Below, piece after piece: positions 17,483 to 26,458 of a DNA stretch of 64,000 nt; the stretch's first letter is position 1, and each line of letters opens with the position of its first letter. A model generated the notes under the pieces. That model was not told the origin of the DNA, ran no database searches, and saw nothing but the letters and a program-made list of their open reading frames with translations. The stretch is from Ethanoligenens sp047722935 (GTDB taxonomy: Bacteria; Bacillota; Clostridia; Oscillospirales; Ethanoligenentaceae), in the NCBI GenBank assembly GCA_047722935.1, contig JBDNZS010000003.1, positions 1 to 64,000 of the forward strand, given 5' to 3'. Both the position numbers and the translations under genes were made by a program.

Positions 17483-17513
17483 TGTTGGTCAATGGTTAAA
17501 CCATTGACCAACA
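17483..17513. promoter_or_regulatory. Perfect 31-bp TetR operator
   Basis: Two perfect 15-bp arms (TGTTGGTCAATGGTT and its complement) flank a single central A. Each arm contains TTGGTCAATGG. The site fills the space between promoter and Shine-Dalgarno of the TetR gene, so autoregulation by that protein is likely. Confidence 0.85.
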
Positions 17514-17523
17514 GGAGGAGCAT

Positions 17524-18102
17524 ATGGAGCAATTGCCCGATATACGGGAGACCATCATACAAGCAGCCACCGAACTGATTCAGGCCAGCGGCGGTGAGAC
17601 GATCGCCGTTACCACACGCGCCATTGCGGATAAGGCGGGGGTTGGGAACGGGCTTATTCATTATTATTTCCACACAAAGGAACACCTGCTGCATCTTTGC
17701 GTGCAGCGCATCATCACAGAGGTTGTCACGGCTTTTCGCCCCCCCGTAGAGGGCAAAGGCATCAAAAGCCTGAAGACAACTCTGCGGGCAGTAGGCGATT
17801 TTCTGGCGGCAAATCCGGCGGTTTCACGGTTATCCATATTGGATGATCTGCACGCTCCGGCGCCGCAGAACAACACCTTTCAGACCATGCGCGGGTTGTC
17901 ACAAGTGTTGGGGGAAACCGGACAAACCGAACAAGAACGCGCATCGTGCTTGTTTGCGCTGACGACAGTCTTGCAGGCGGCATTCTTACACAAGGACATG
18001 GGGCGTACGTTTACGGGATATGATTTCAACGTCAAGGAGGAACGCGATGCGTTCCTTGATGGGTTGGTCGATTGTCTGGCAGGAGGGAAGACTTGTGGAT
18101 AG
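17524..18102 (+). CDS. TetR-family regulator, likely autorepressor
   Basis: A 192-aa protein with helix-turn-helix at about residues 25-52 (TTRAIADKAGVGNGLIHYYFHTKEHLL). It starts after a strong GGAGGAG site that abuts the 31-bp palindrome. The stop codon overlaps the start of the membrane protein gene by 8 bp, so the membrane protein is its probable regulated partner. Confidence 0.92.
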   Translation: MEQLPDIRETIIQAATELIQASGGETIAVTTRAIADKAGVGNGLIHYYFHTKEHLLHLCVQRIITEVVTAFRPPVEGKGIKSLKTTLRAVGDFLAANPAVSRLSILDDLHAPAPQNNTFQTMRGLSQVLGETGQTEQERASCLFALTTVLQAAFLHKDMGRTFTGYDFNVKEERDAFLDGLVDCLAGGKTCG

Positions 18103-18724
18103 AAAAATGGGGATGGCGGCATCCGGTATTACTGCGCTGCTGGTTATCCTATTTGCTGTTTCAATGGGAATCGGATGGTCGGCATTGAGTTATGGTTCCT
18201 GTCTGGTGCTCGGCTGGGCCTACGTGTTGGTAACGTGCGCGTTCGCCGCGTTTGCACCGGTTGGCAGAAAGGCCCTTGCTCTTGGAGGCGTGGCCATCGC
18301 TGTTCTGTACGCGCTGCTCACCGGTCTGGTTTATTTTACCCAGTTGACCACGGTCGCCTATGGGGCAGCCGACGGTGTGGTGCTGCAAATGCTTACCTAT
18401 CAGCCGGGCAGCTGGGCGTTTGGAGTCGATTTGTTTGGATATGGCGTAATGGGACTGTCCACGTTTCTCATTGGGCTGTCACTCGTTCCACGCACACGGG
18501 CGGACAAAGTGATGCGGGTGCTATTGCTTGTGCACGGCGTCTTTTTCCCGGTTTGCGTTGTATTGCCAATGTGCAACGTCTTCCAGGGCAGCGCAGGCGC
18601 TCATGCTGGTGAGATTGCACTTTTTTGCTGGTGTGTCTATTTTGTGCCAGTCATGCTGCTGGCCTATGTCTATTTCCGCAGGCAGAACGACCGGACGGCG
18701 TTCTCTCATACGGGTCAAGGATGA
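18095..18724 (+). CDS. Polytopic membrane protein coupled to TetR
   Basis: Starting at GTG 18095, six bases after AGGAGGGA, the 209-aa protein begins MDRKMGMAASGITALLV and has six or seven predicted membrane helices. Similar short proteins next to TetR genes are, as I recall, widespread in clostridia but have no assigned function. It has no transporter signature such as Walker or MFS motifs. Coupling to an autoregulated repressor suggests response to a small molecule (inference). Confidence 0.75.
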   Translation: MDRKMGMAASGITALLVILFAVSMGIGWSALSYGSCLVLGWAYVLVTCAFAAFAPVGRKALALGGVAIAVLYALLTGLVYFTQLTTVAYGAADGVVLQMLTYQPGSWAFGVDLFGYGVMGLSTFLIGLSLVPRTRADKVMRVLLLVHGVFFPVCVVLPMCNVFQGSAGAHAGEIALFCWCVYFVPVMLLAYVYFRRQNDRTAFSHTGQG

Positions 18725-18737
18725 CTTCTACATATGC

Positions 18738-18784
18738 AAAAAATGAAGCGGCACATCATCCGTATGTTCGGATATGTGCCGCTT
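18738..18784 (-). terminator. Terminator after the PHP hydrolase gene
   Basis: Eleven-base arms AAGCGGCACAT and ATGTGCCGCTT are followed on the minus strand by CATTTTTTG. It may also slow the converging rightward transcript. Confidence 0.75.
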
Positions 18785-18803
18785 CTGCCTATTGTAAATC
18801 GCT

Positions 18804-19712
18804 TTATCTGCCTAATTTTTTGACTGCAAAAGGCTTGCTCCATGCGCGCCGGCCGTCCGCGTCAATCAGTTCCACCCGCACATACCGGTCGGATGGCTTG
18901 ATTGCATAGCGTGCGCTGGTGACAGGTTCGCTGTCTGCTGTGGTCAGGCGGTCATTACAATAGACGGTGTCACTGTAGAACACCACCGTCTGCACATGGG
19001 AGCAAAAGACCTCAACCGTTTCTCCGTCATAGCGGATGTCGGTGAAACGGGGGCCTTGCGAGGCATAAAAATTGCCCGCCGCAATCGCCGCGCGGATGGC
19101 GGATGCGGTCAGTGCGGGCGCGTTGACCATCATGTAGGAGCACGTCTGCTCTCCTTTGTACCAGTGGCAGTCATCCGCCGCCGTGCAAGGCAGCAACAAC
19201 CCATCTTTCGCCCACAGGTCAAAATATAAGGAGGACTCCGCATGGGCGTTGCTGTACGGCACCCCGGAAAATGTGTTGAAGATCTCTGCGGCGGCTAAGC
19301 CGGTAAACGGCAAGACCGACGACGGGTCGGTTAGGGACCATGCGGGATGTGCTAAGATTGCTACGCCACCGGTCTCCCGGATGGCATCAAGCAGCACCTG
19401 CGGCGGATAATCATGGGCGCGCCTGAGCGCCACGGCCCGCTCCATCCCAATGCCCACAATATGGTAGATGGGATGCGCCTGCAAGTCATTCATATCGCCG
19501 GTATCGAATTCACATCCGGTGAGCTGTAGAAATCCAGGAGTTTCTACCGGTTCACTTTGTTTCCAGTGGTCGGTCAGTGCAAGAAAATCATACCCTGCCC
19601 GCCGATAGAGGTCTATCGCTTCTTCGGGAGAAAGCGCGCCGTCTGACTGTGTGGTATGCATATGCAGGTTACCTTTGTACCACTGGCCGCTCATATCATA
19701 TAAAGACTGCAT
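18804..19712 (-). CDS. PHP-domain metal-dependent hydrolase (CehA/McbA-like)
   Basis: A 302-aa protein with the PHP motifs of di- or trinuclear phosphoesterases: NLHMHTTQSDG (about residues 15-25), FLALTDH, ILAHPAWS and AADDCHWYKG. The CehA/McbA-like group is diverse and many members act on phosphoesters. The C-terminal 80 residues look like a beta-rich domain (FYSDTVYCNDRLTT). Substrate unknown. It lies 92 bp downstream of pepC on the same strand. Confidence 0.85.
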   Translation of the reverse strand: MQSLYDMSGQWYKGNLHMHTTQSDGALSPEEAIDLYRRAGYDFLALTDHWKQSEPVETPGFLQLTGCEFDTGDMNDLQAHPIYHIVGIGMERAVALRRAHDYPPQVLLDAIRETGGVAILAHPAWSLTDPSSVLPFTGLAAAEIFNTFSGVPYSNAHAESSLYFDLWAKDGLLLPCTAADDCHWYKGEQTCSYMMVNAPALTASAIRAAIAAGNFYASQGPRFTDIRYDGETVEVFCSHVQTVVFYSDTVYCNDRLTTADSEPVTSARYAIKPSDRYVRVELIDADGRRAWSKPFAVKKLGR

Positions 19713-19734
19713 TTACACCATCCTTATGTATCCG

Positions 19735-19760
19735 GCAATTTCGGTTCAATCCGAAATTGC
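19735..19760. repeat. Inverted repeat between pepC and the PHP gene
   Basis: Perfect 10-bp arms GCAATTTCGG and CCGAAATTGC flank six bases. There is no T-run on either side, so it is more likely an RNA processing or stability element, or a weak terminator of pepC. Confidence 0.55.
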
Positions 19761-19804
19761 TACAGGCACTGACCGTCGGCGCATACCGGAGGGTCAAATT
19801 TTAT

Positions 19805-21163
19805 TCAATTGAATTGTGCGAGTGCGCCGATGGGGTCCCAAGGCTCCAACGCAATGGGAGGCTGCTCCAGCGCTTTTTGCTGCACGTCGGTTAGGTAGAC
19901 TTTGTCGACGACCACCTGGCAGACATAGTTGTTGAACCAGTCGGCACTCATGACGAAAAATCCCTTTTGCCCTACATCCTTGCCCCAGCTGTTTTCCACT
20001 TTCCATTTTGCGATGCCCTTGTCGGTCACATCCACGCCGAGAAGCATCATCGCGTGGGTCAGGCAGCTTTCACCGTAATCCAGCATATCGCCTTTGTCCA
20101 TGGAAAGCGCGGTGTGCAGCACGTTCTCATACGGATAGAGTGCTGTGTCGAGAATGCCAGCTTCACGGTCGGACACTTTACCCACGTCGGAACCGAACCA
20201 TACCGGTTTGCCGGCCCGGATCTGGCCGCTTGCGGCACGTTCCAAATCTTCGCTGGGCAGGTTGAGGTATTTGATCGGCCTGCCGCCGACCACATTTCCC
20301 AAATATTTGACGGTATAAGTGTGTTCATATGGTTTCTCAGCGGTAGGCGCGTTGATGATGCTGACATACCGGTTCAGAAAATCCTTGCCGAAATACTTAT
20401 GGTAGAAACCAAGCGGCGTCTGGCCCGCATCCCGATGAAACGCACCGCTTTTGTCACGCCAGACGAAATCGAACGTCTTTGGCGGCTCACCGAGAAAACA
20501 ACAGAGCAGCACATAAAACTCCGTAACCAGTTCCTCTTTGCGGGTGAGCAACGCTTCGGGGGATTTGCCCTGTGCATACAGGGTACGCAGTTCAATGCCG
20601 CCGCGGCGCAATTTTCGGGAAAGCACTGCATTCATTTTCGCCGAATTGCCGCTATGGAAACTCTCCGGCATGGCCAGCTTCGGCGCCACACCGTATTTAT
20701 CAATGAGCGAAACCAGCATATCCCACTGCCCGCCGTCGTTGAGCGGGTTCTGGAACAGCCACATCACGATGCGTGAATCTTTAGGTTCCGAGGCGGTGTC
20801 CAGTACACTTTCGAGAAAATAATTGCATTTTTCCAATTTATCCCAAAACATCAAGTAGCTTTGGGAGAGTTCAAAATCGGCGTTTTTAATATGCAATGTG
20901 TCCCGCAAATGGTAGCGCAGCACATTGGTGCCCGCAAAGAGCCAGCACCGCCCGCTTTTCTGCTGGTTGGTGATGACCATCGGGTCAATTTCATGTGAGA
21001 ACAGGTGGTTCATTCGCACAGCCGCTTCACGGTGATAAGCCGTGTTGTCGATCCCGTTCTTGGCGATGCTGTCGGCCAGTATATGTGCCGGCGCGTCTTC
21101 AAATGCTTTGGCCGCGCGCGCGGTCAGTTCTTCAGTTATGCCATTTGCATGGTTCATGCTCAT
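19805..21163 (-). CDS. pepC: Aminopeptidase C (bleomycin hydrolase family)
   Basis: PepC is a cytoplasmic papain-fold aminopeptidase, hexameric in known relatives, that trims oligopeptides. The 452 aa include the catalytic triad regions QQKSGRCWLFAG (C73), LTHAMMLLGVDV (His) and KVENSWGKD (Asn). Length and sequence match C1B peptidases throughout. MSMNHANG and MNHANG are both possible starts. A hairpin at 21195-21228 lies in the leader. Confidence 0.96.
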   Translation of the reverse strand: MSMNHANGITEELTARAAKAFEDAPAHILADSIAKNGIDNTAYHREAAVRMNHLFSHEIDPMVITNQQKSGRCWLFAGTNVLRYHLRDTLHIKNADFELSQSYLMFWDKLEKCNYFLESVLDTASEPKDSRIVMWLFQNPLNDGGQWDMLVSLIDKYGVAPKLAMPESFHSGNSAKMNAVLSRKLRRGGIELRTLYAQGKSPEALLTRKEELVTEFYVLLCCFLGEPPKTFDFVWRDKSGAFHRDAGQTPLGFYHKYFGKDFLNRYVSIINAPTAEKPYEHTYTVKYLGNVVGGRPIKYLNLPSEDLERAASGQIRAGKPVWFGSDVGKVSDREAGILDTALYPYENVLHTALSMDKGDMLDYGESCLTHAMMLLGVDVTDKGIAKWKVENSWGKDVGQKGFFVMSADWFNNYVCQVVVDKVYLTDVQQKALEQPPIALEPWDPIGALAQFN

Positions 21164-21194
21164 TTATAACACACTTTCTATCACGAAAATTTTC

Positions 21195-21228
21195 GGCATG
21201 ATCCTGCCGTGACGGCAGACGTCATGCC
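21195..21228. repeat. Hairpin in the pepC leader
   Basis: Nested arms GGCATGA/TCATGCC and CTGCCGT/ACGGCAG make a strong stem-loop about 30 bp upstream of the pepC start codon. Confidence 0.5.
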
Positions 21229-21595
21229 TCTCCTCTTATAGGATATGAAAGAAACGCAAACCGTAAGCAGGAAATATTTGATAGGCCAATCTTATCACAA
21301 GACGCGGGTCTGCGCAATCATGTGCGCATACATTCCAATCTGCCGCGGTACAAAATCACCGTAGAAAACGCTGTTTTGCGGTGCGCTGCTTGCCAGACGG
21401 CGATACATAATCTTTACATAATCCGCCCATTTTAGACAGTGAAAAAGTTTTTCACGAGATATGGGGCGATTTTTAGCCATTTGCAAGGTAGTTTTCAACT
21501 TATTCCACAGAGTTTTCCACCGATTTTATGTCAACTTCCTAAATGGAAAGATTTTTTCCGAACCTCCGCATATTTGAGACAGAAAAACTAAAAAT
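21229..21595. other. Intergenic region between divergent pepC and a small gene
   Basis: The region is AT-rich. A 67-codon frame on the minus strand (21295-21498) lacks a clear ribosome-binding site and I do not accept it. I see no RNA gene. Confidence 0.4.
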
Positions 21596-21925
21596 ATGGA
21601 AAGGACCCCAGTCTATTTCAAAATTGCGAGGTGCGTGTTTGTGGTCAAAGGCGTGGAACGAACGATTATAGAGATTCGGGATACCGGGAGCGGGTGTTTT
21701 GAGCGTGCACTCTTTTTTGTGAGGGCAGACATTCCTTACCCGCTGGCAGAGCCAACGCTGGCCGGGGAGGCTTCCCGGATTATTGACAAGTTTTGCAGGG
21801 CCAAAAGAGGGGAAAAACGCCACATGCGGGTGTTGCTGCGCACGCTGTTCAAATACGCCGTCTGCACGCTGGGCGGCGCGGGGGCGGCGACCGTTTTCTG
21901 GTTACTGAGTAACGGGCATCTATAA
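21596..21925 (+). CDS. Small clostridial protein with C-terminal membrane helix
   Basis: The 109-aa frame contains VVKGVERTIIEIRDTGSGCFERALFFV, a pattern I recall from uncharacterised clostridial proteins (KGV..TIVEI..T...YFE...FFVRP). A membrane helix lies near the C-terminus (YAVCTLGGAGAATVFWLL). The ATG at 21596 has no good Shine-Dalgarno. A GTG start at 21639 or 21645, behind GAGGT, would remove 14 or 16 residues and may be the true start. No function is assigned. Confidence 0.6.
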   Translation: MERTPVYFKIARCVFVVKGVERTIIEIRDTGSGCFERALFFVRADIPYPLAEPTLAGEASRIIDKFCRAKRGEKRHMRVLLRTLFKYAVCTLGGAGAATVFWLLSNGHL

Positions 21926-21965
21926 AGGCAGGCGGCAGGCGCCGCTTTTTTTTTGCATAAAACCG

Positions 21966-22925
21966 TTAAAGTCCCATCACACGCGCGGCGAGCTGCTCCA
22001 GATCAGAAAAAACCACCAATTTTCCGGCTTCTCCACGCAATGAGGACGCACCGTGCAGACCCTTCATGTACCAAGCCGCATGTTTGCGTGCCTCTCGCAT
22101 TCCTATCCGTTCCCCTTTCAGGGTGCAAAGCAAACGCACATGGTCGAGCAGCACAGTCATCCGCTGTGCCACATCCGGTTCCGGCAGCAGTTCACCGCTG
22201 CGCAAGTAGGTTTCTACGTGCTCAAACAGCCATGGCTGTCCAAGCGCCGCCCGCCCGATCATTACCAGATCACATCCGGTCTGCGTCAGCATCCGCGCCG
22301 CGGCCTGCGGGGAATCCACATCCCCGTTTCCAATCACCGGGATGCGCACAGCGGCTTTAACGGCTGCGATGATGTCCCAGTCTGCGGACGGTGCATATTG
22401 CTGGGCACGGGTGCGTCCATGCACTGTGATGGCAGCCGCGCCGCTCTCCTCGGCGATATGTGCCATCTCGACTGCGTTGACATGTGCCGCATCCCATCCT
22501 TTGCGGATCTTTACTGTTACCGGCAGCGGTACAGCGTGCACGACGCTGTCGATGATACGCCCCGCCAGCGCAGGGTCCTTGAGTAAAGCGCTGCCGCCGC
22601 CGTTGCCTGCAACTTTAGGTGCGGGGCACCCCATGTTGATGTCGATGATGTCCGGGGAAAACGCCAACGCTTTCTGCGCCGCCTCCGCCATGATTTCCGG
22701 GTCGTTTCCAAACAGCTGGATTGCCATGGGGCGCTCCGCAGTGGTCACGCTGAGTAGTTCCGCTGTTTTGGTGGCCTGCATGACGAATCCTTTGGCGCTG
22801 GCCATTTCTCCTACCACATACGCCGCGCCGTGCGCTTTGCAGATGGTGCGGAACGCTGTGTCGGCAACGCCTGCCATCGGAGCCAACGCTGTGTGCCCTT
22901 TGATTTCTACAGTTCCGATATACAC
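21966..22925 (-). CDS. dusB: tRNA-dihydrouridine synthase, DusB type
   Basis: An FMN-dependent enzyme reducing uridine to dihydrouridine in tRNA. The 319-aa TIM barrel shows APMAGVADTAFR near the start, NMGCPAPKVAGNGGG with the catalytic cysteine (about residue 99), HGRTRAQQY and the FMN-binding GNGDV. The start is GTG at 22925 (VYIGTVEIKG), behind GGAGGAAACATA. The longer frame lacks a site. Confidence 0.95.
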   Translation of the reverse strand: MYIGTVEIKGHTALAPMAGVADTAFRTICKAHGAAYVVGEMASAKGFVMQATKTAELLSVTTAERPMAIQLFGNDPEIMAEAAQKALAFSPDIIDINMGCPAPKVAGNGGGSALLKDPALAGRIIDSVVHAVPLPVTVKIRKGWDAAHVNAVEMAHIAEESGAAAITVHGRTRAQQYAPSADWDIIAAVKAAVRIPVIGNGDVDSPQAAARMLTQTGCDLVMIGRAALGQPWLFEHVETYLRSGELLPEPDVAQRMTVLLDHVRLLCTLKGERIGMREARKHAAWYMKGLHGASSLRGEAGKLVVFSDLEQLAARVMGL

Positions 22926-22967
22926 TATGTTTCCTCCGGTTATATGCACGATCAGGTGAAAATACAC

Positions 22968-22995
22968 AGAGAGCAGCCCTTTCGAGCCGCTCTCT
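22968..22995 (-). terminator. Hairpin between the permease gene and dusB
   Basis: Ten-base arms AGAGAGCAGC and GCCGCTCTCT (one G-T pair on the RNA) lie 23 bp past the permease stop. On the minus strand the following run is only GTGTATTTTC, so termination may be partial and dusB could receive read-through. Confidence 0.5.
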
Positions 22996-23018
22996 TTTCT
23001 AACAGGGCAGGGCCTGTA

Positions 23019-24941
23019 TCATTCGTCGTCTTCCTTGGAGTCATCCGCTTGTTTTTTCCCAAACAGCGCAGCGCGGTTCGCTTCTGCCGAAATGTTCGGG
23101 TTATAATGGAACGGCATGATAATGGAGGAGACATTTTTGTGCCGGGAGAGCACACGCTCTAAAAAATAGGTAGTCTGGTTGTGCAGCACCGCATCGTACC
23201 AATGCTCCGAGACAAATTTGATGATGATGACCGACAACGTTTCTCCGTGCCGGAGTGCGCGTTCCCGTTTGCTGATATATTTGTCAAGCGGCGGGATGAT
23301 ATCCTGATATGGTGTGAGCACGATGTCCAGCTTTACAGGAATCTCCAGACGCTTCCATTCCTCACGCAGCTGTTCGGCGTGTGCGGGGTGGCGGCAGACA
23401 TGCAGGGCTGTAATGTCCTCCGAAATAGAGTTGGCATAGTTGAGCGATTTGAGCAGCGATTTGTTGACAGACTGCATCAGCACGATAACCTGCGTGGAGT
23501 GCGCCGTCGCCTGATCATAATAGGGATGGAACTTGGTCAGCTTCAGTTCGCGGCCTACTTTGGCGTAATGCCGTTCTACATAGGTCATCAGCAACATCAG
23601 GACCGGGATGGCAATGACGATCATGTACGCGCCCTGTGTGAATTTGGTGGAGATCTCGACCCCCACGCCAATCAACGTGAGGATAGCGCCGATTCCGTTG
23701 ATCCACATCTTGTATTGCCAGCCCTTGTCTTTGGTCTTATGCCATTTGCGGAACATGCCATACTGCGACAGGGTAAATGAGATGAAAACGCCAACCGAAT
23801 AGAGGGGAATCAAGTTGGTGGTTTTGGCCTGAAAAATCAGAATAAGCAGCACGGCCGCAATACAGATGAACAGAATGCCGTTGGAAAAACTCAGCTTGGT
23901 GCCGCGATGCGCAAACTGGCGGGGCACAAAGCCGTCATGCGCCAGAATGTATAGCAGTAGCGGCAGGCCGTTATATGCGGTGTTGGCGGCCAGAATCAAA
24001 ATGATGGCCGTGAACAGCTGGAGCGCGTAAAACAGGATGGAATTGCCGAACACCGCCGTACCCAATTGGGAAAGGACGGTGCTGGTTCCACCTGCCGGAA
24101 GGACACGCAGCTTGAGTTCCAGCAGCATGGTACCGCCAAACAGGAACACGATCACGCCGCCGAGCATGAATAAAATCTGCTTGGCGTTGCGCTGGGAAGG
24201 TTCTTTGATATTCGGGATGGCGTTGCTTACGGCTTCTACGCCGGTCAGCGCCGAACAACCGGAAGCAAATGCGCGCAGGATGAGTGCGATGCTCAGCCCG
24301 GCCATAGACGTGGAGAGGGAGTGCATCATACTGGGCGCATACGCCACCGGATGGATGGTGCCGGTCAAAACGCGGACGAACCCTACGATAATCAGCAGAG
24401 CCATGCAGCCGATAAAGATATAGGTTGGGGTGCCGAACAGCCGTGCGGATTCCCGCATTCCCCGCAGGTTACCCAGTGTGATGAGCAGGACGAATGCCAC
24501 AGCAAGCCAGACCCGCACGGGCGCAATCCCGGGGAAAGCCGCCGCAATGGCTTCCGAGGCCGATGAAACACTCACGGCCACCGTCATGATGTAGTCCACA
24601 ATCAGTGAGGCCGCTGCCAGCAGAGCGGGATATTTCCCCAGGTTTTCCTGCGAGACGACATACGCGCCGCCGCCGCTGGGGTAGTGGTCAATGATCTGGG
24701 AATAGGAAAAAACCAAAATAAGCAGCAGGAGGATGATGGAGAGCGTAATCCACGGCACAAAGTGGAAAGCGCCCAAGCCGATGACCGGTACCAACACGAG
24801 GAGGATTTCCTCACCCGCGTAAGCAACGGATGAAACGGCGTCGCTTGCCATCAGAGGCAGGCCCCATTTGCGTGAAAGCTTTTGTTCCGTAATATCCGTA
24901 TTTTTTAGTGGTTTGCCAAGCAGAAAATCTTTAATTTTCAT
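23019..24941 (-). CDS. APC-superfamily permease, KimA-like potassium transporter
   Basis: A 640-aa membrane protein with about twelve helices (residues 20-460) and a cytoplasmic C-terminal domain of about 170 residues. Membrane motifs include SSVAYAGEEILL and PSGGGAYVVSQENLGKYPAL in the first helices. The organisation matches KimA (YdaO) of Bacillus, a K+/H+ symporter controlled by cyclic di-AMP, more than small amino-acid permeases. I see no ydaO-type riboswitch upstream. An amino-acid transporter cannot be excluded. ATG 24941 follows AAAAAGGA. Confidence 0.82.
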   Translation of the reverse strand: MKIKDFLLGKPLKNTDITEQKLSRKWGLPLMASDAVSSVAYAGEEILLVLVPVIGLGAFHFVPWITLSIILLLLILVFSYSQIIDHYPSGGGAYVVSQENLGKYPALLAAASLIVDYIMTVAVSVSSASEAIAAAFPGIAPVRVWLAVAFVLLITLGNLRGMRESARLFGTPTYIFIGCMALLIIVGFVRVLTGTIHPVAYAPSMMHSLSTSMAGLSIALILRAFASGCSALTGVEAVSNAIPNIKEPSQRNAKQILFMLGGVIVFLFGGTMLLELKLRVLPAGGTSTVLSQLGTAVFGNSILFYALQLFTAIILILAANTAYNGLPLLLYILAHDGFVPRQFAHRGTKLSFSNGILFICIAAVLLILIFQAKTTNLIPLYSVGVFISFTLSQYGMFRKWHKTKDKGWQYKMWINGIGAILTLIGVGVEISTKFTQGAYMIVIAIPVLMLLMTYVERHYAKVGRELKLTKFHPYYDQATAHSTQVIVLMQSVNKSLLKSLNYANSISEDITALHVCRHPAHAEQLREEWKRLEIPVKLDIVLTPYQDIIPPLDKYISKRERALRHGETLSVIIIKFVSEHWYDAVLHNQTTYFLERVLSRHKNVSSIIMPFHYNPNISAEANRAALFGKKQADDSKEDDE

Positions 24942-25018
24942 AAACGCCGTCCTTTTTCGCAAAAGCGTCTATATACGCCCAAGCGTTCCCCACAGGTTCA
25001 ATCTATACAAGCGTTCCT

Positions 25019-25047
25019 ATTTTAGCATACCCGATTTTTGAATACAA
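25019..25047 (-). promoter_or_regulatory. Promoter of the KimA-like permease gene
   Basis: Leftward TTGTAT-N17-TAAAAT with an extended -10 (TGC) lies about 78 bp upstream of the start codon. The short leader leaves no room for a large riboswitch. Confidence 0.7.
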
Positions 25048-25204
25048 CTGCAAAAACATGCGGCTTTTCTATGGTGGCCGAGAGAATATTGGCTGTTTTG
25101 ACCGAACAACGGCCTATTTTGCCAAATTTCGCATTATATCCCGTGTTATTGCATCCGACGTTTAACATATCACTGCATCAGTGGTGCAGAGCCGATGCAC
25201 AGGC

Positions 25205-26458
25205 TCATTTTGCCTGTTTGGCGAGGCGGAACAAATCTGCAAGTTTCAACCGTCTGCCATAGTGCAGTACTGCCGATGCATACAGGCGGATGGACAGGGC
25301 TGCCAACGCGCAGGTGGTTCCCGCGAGCAGCAGCAGCGAGAGCGCAACCTGCCACCATGGCACACCACCGGCCATCATTAAGCGGGCAGGCATGGAAAAC
25401 GGCGCGGAAAAGGGAATGAGCGACGCCACCAGCGACAGCGGCGTGTGCGGCGCCATGAACGCAAAATATGCCAGATAGAACGACACCATGCCCAGCATCG
25501 TGATGGGCTGCACGGCGGAGCGTACATCATCGGCATTGCTGACGGTCGCGCCAGCGACGGCATTGAGCATGGCGTACAACGCGAAGCCAAGTACGAAATA
25601 GACCAGCAGGAATACCACATAAAACGGTGTGAAGCCCGCGAGCGAGAGGAACGGGAGACCGCTTCCTCTGCCCGCCGCACCGTAGGCCACGCCCCCGGCG
25701 CACAACACAAGCAGCAACTGCGAAAGCCCCAGCGCACCCATGGCAAGGCTTTTGCCGATGACGATGCGCGATGGTTTCGTGGATGTGATAAGAATTTCCA
25801 GCACGCGGGAGGTTTTTTCAGACGCAATGGACATGGCGACCCAATACCCATAGCTGAAGATGGTGATGAACAGCAGGATGCAGACCGCAATGGCGGGGAT
25901 GAAACCGGTCATGCTGTCGGCGCTGCCCGTCTGCGTGTGGTATTGCACCGGTTGGAGAATGTAGTCTGCCTGGCTTTCCGTCAGCGTGTCGCTGCGGCGC
26001 AGGAGATGTTTCTCGCGCATCGTTTGAAACAGGCGCGCCAGTGTTTCCGCGCCGGGACCATTGTCTTTATCTTTTGTATAATAAGTAAAAGAGGGAACGG
26101 TTTGCTCCAGGCCGCTGCCGGTTTCCTTGAAAACGACCAGCACGTCGTCTTTGTCGTCCTTGAGAACCGAGCGGCGCAGGCTGTCCGCCTGTTCCGCACT
26201 TACAAATTTGACGGTATAGGCCGGCAGGGCTTTCTGCACGGTATCCGGGCTGAGCGTGACGGCGGTCTCATCGTCCAGATACAGCACACTCTTTGTGCCG
26301 GAGGCTGCCGGTTTGCTGCTCTGTGACTGGGTGATGATGGCCGGAACAACCACCATAGCCACTGCCACAATCATCAAAATAATGGTGGAAATCAGAAACG
26401 ATTTTTTGCGCGCCTGCTCGCGGAAGGTAAACCGAAAGATGGTAAAGATACTGTTCAT
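25205..26458 (-). CDS. ABC-2 type permease, NatB-like
   Basis: The 417-aa protein has one N-terminal helix (about residues 20-42), an extracellular domain of about 150 residues, and five or six helices toward the C-terminus, the NatB/ABC-2 layout. NatAB-type systems export Na+ or drugs and are often stress-induced, but the substrate here is unknown. The start codon overlaps the end of the ATPase gene (ATGA), so the two form one exporter. Confidence 0.88.
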   Translation of the reverse strand: MNSIFTIFRFTFREQARKKSFLISTIILMIVAVAMVVVPAIITQSQSSKPAASGTKSVLYLDDETAVTLSPDTVQKALPAYTVKFVSAEQADSLRRSVLKDDKDDVLVVFKETGSGLEQTVPSFTYYTKDKDNGPGAETLARLFQTMREKHLLRRSDTLTESQADYILQPVQYHTQTGSADSMTGFIPAIAVCILLFITIFSYGYWVAMSIASEKTSRVLEILITSTKPSRIVIGKSLAMGALGLSQLLLVLCAGGVAYGAAGRGSGLPFLSLAGFTPFYVVFLLVYFVLGFALYAMLNAVAGATVSNADDVRSAVQPITMLGMVSFYLAYFAFMAPHTPLSLVASLIPFSAPFSMPARLMMAGGVPWWQVALSLLLLAGTTCALAALSIRLYASAVLHYGRRLKLADLFRLAKQAK

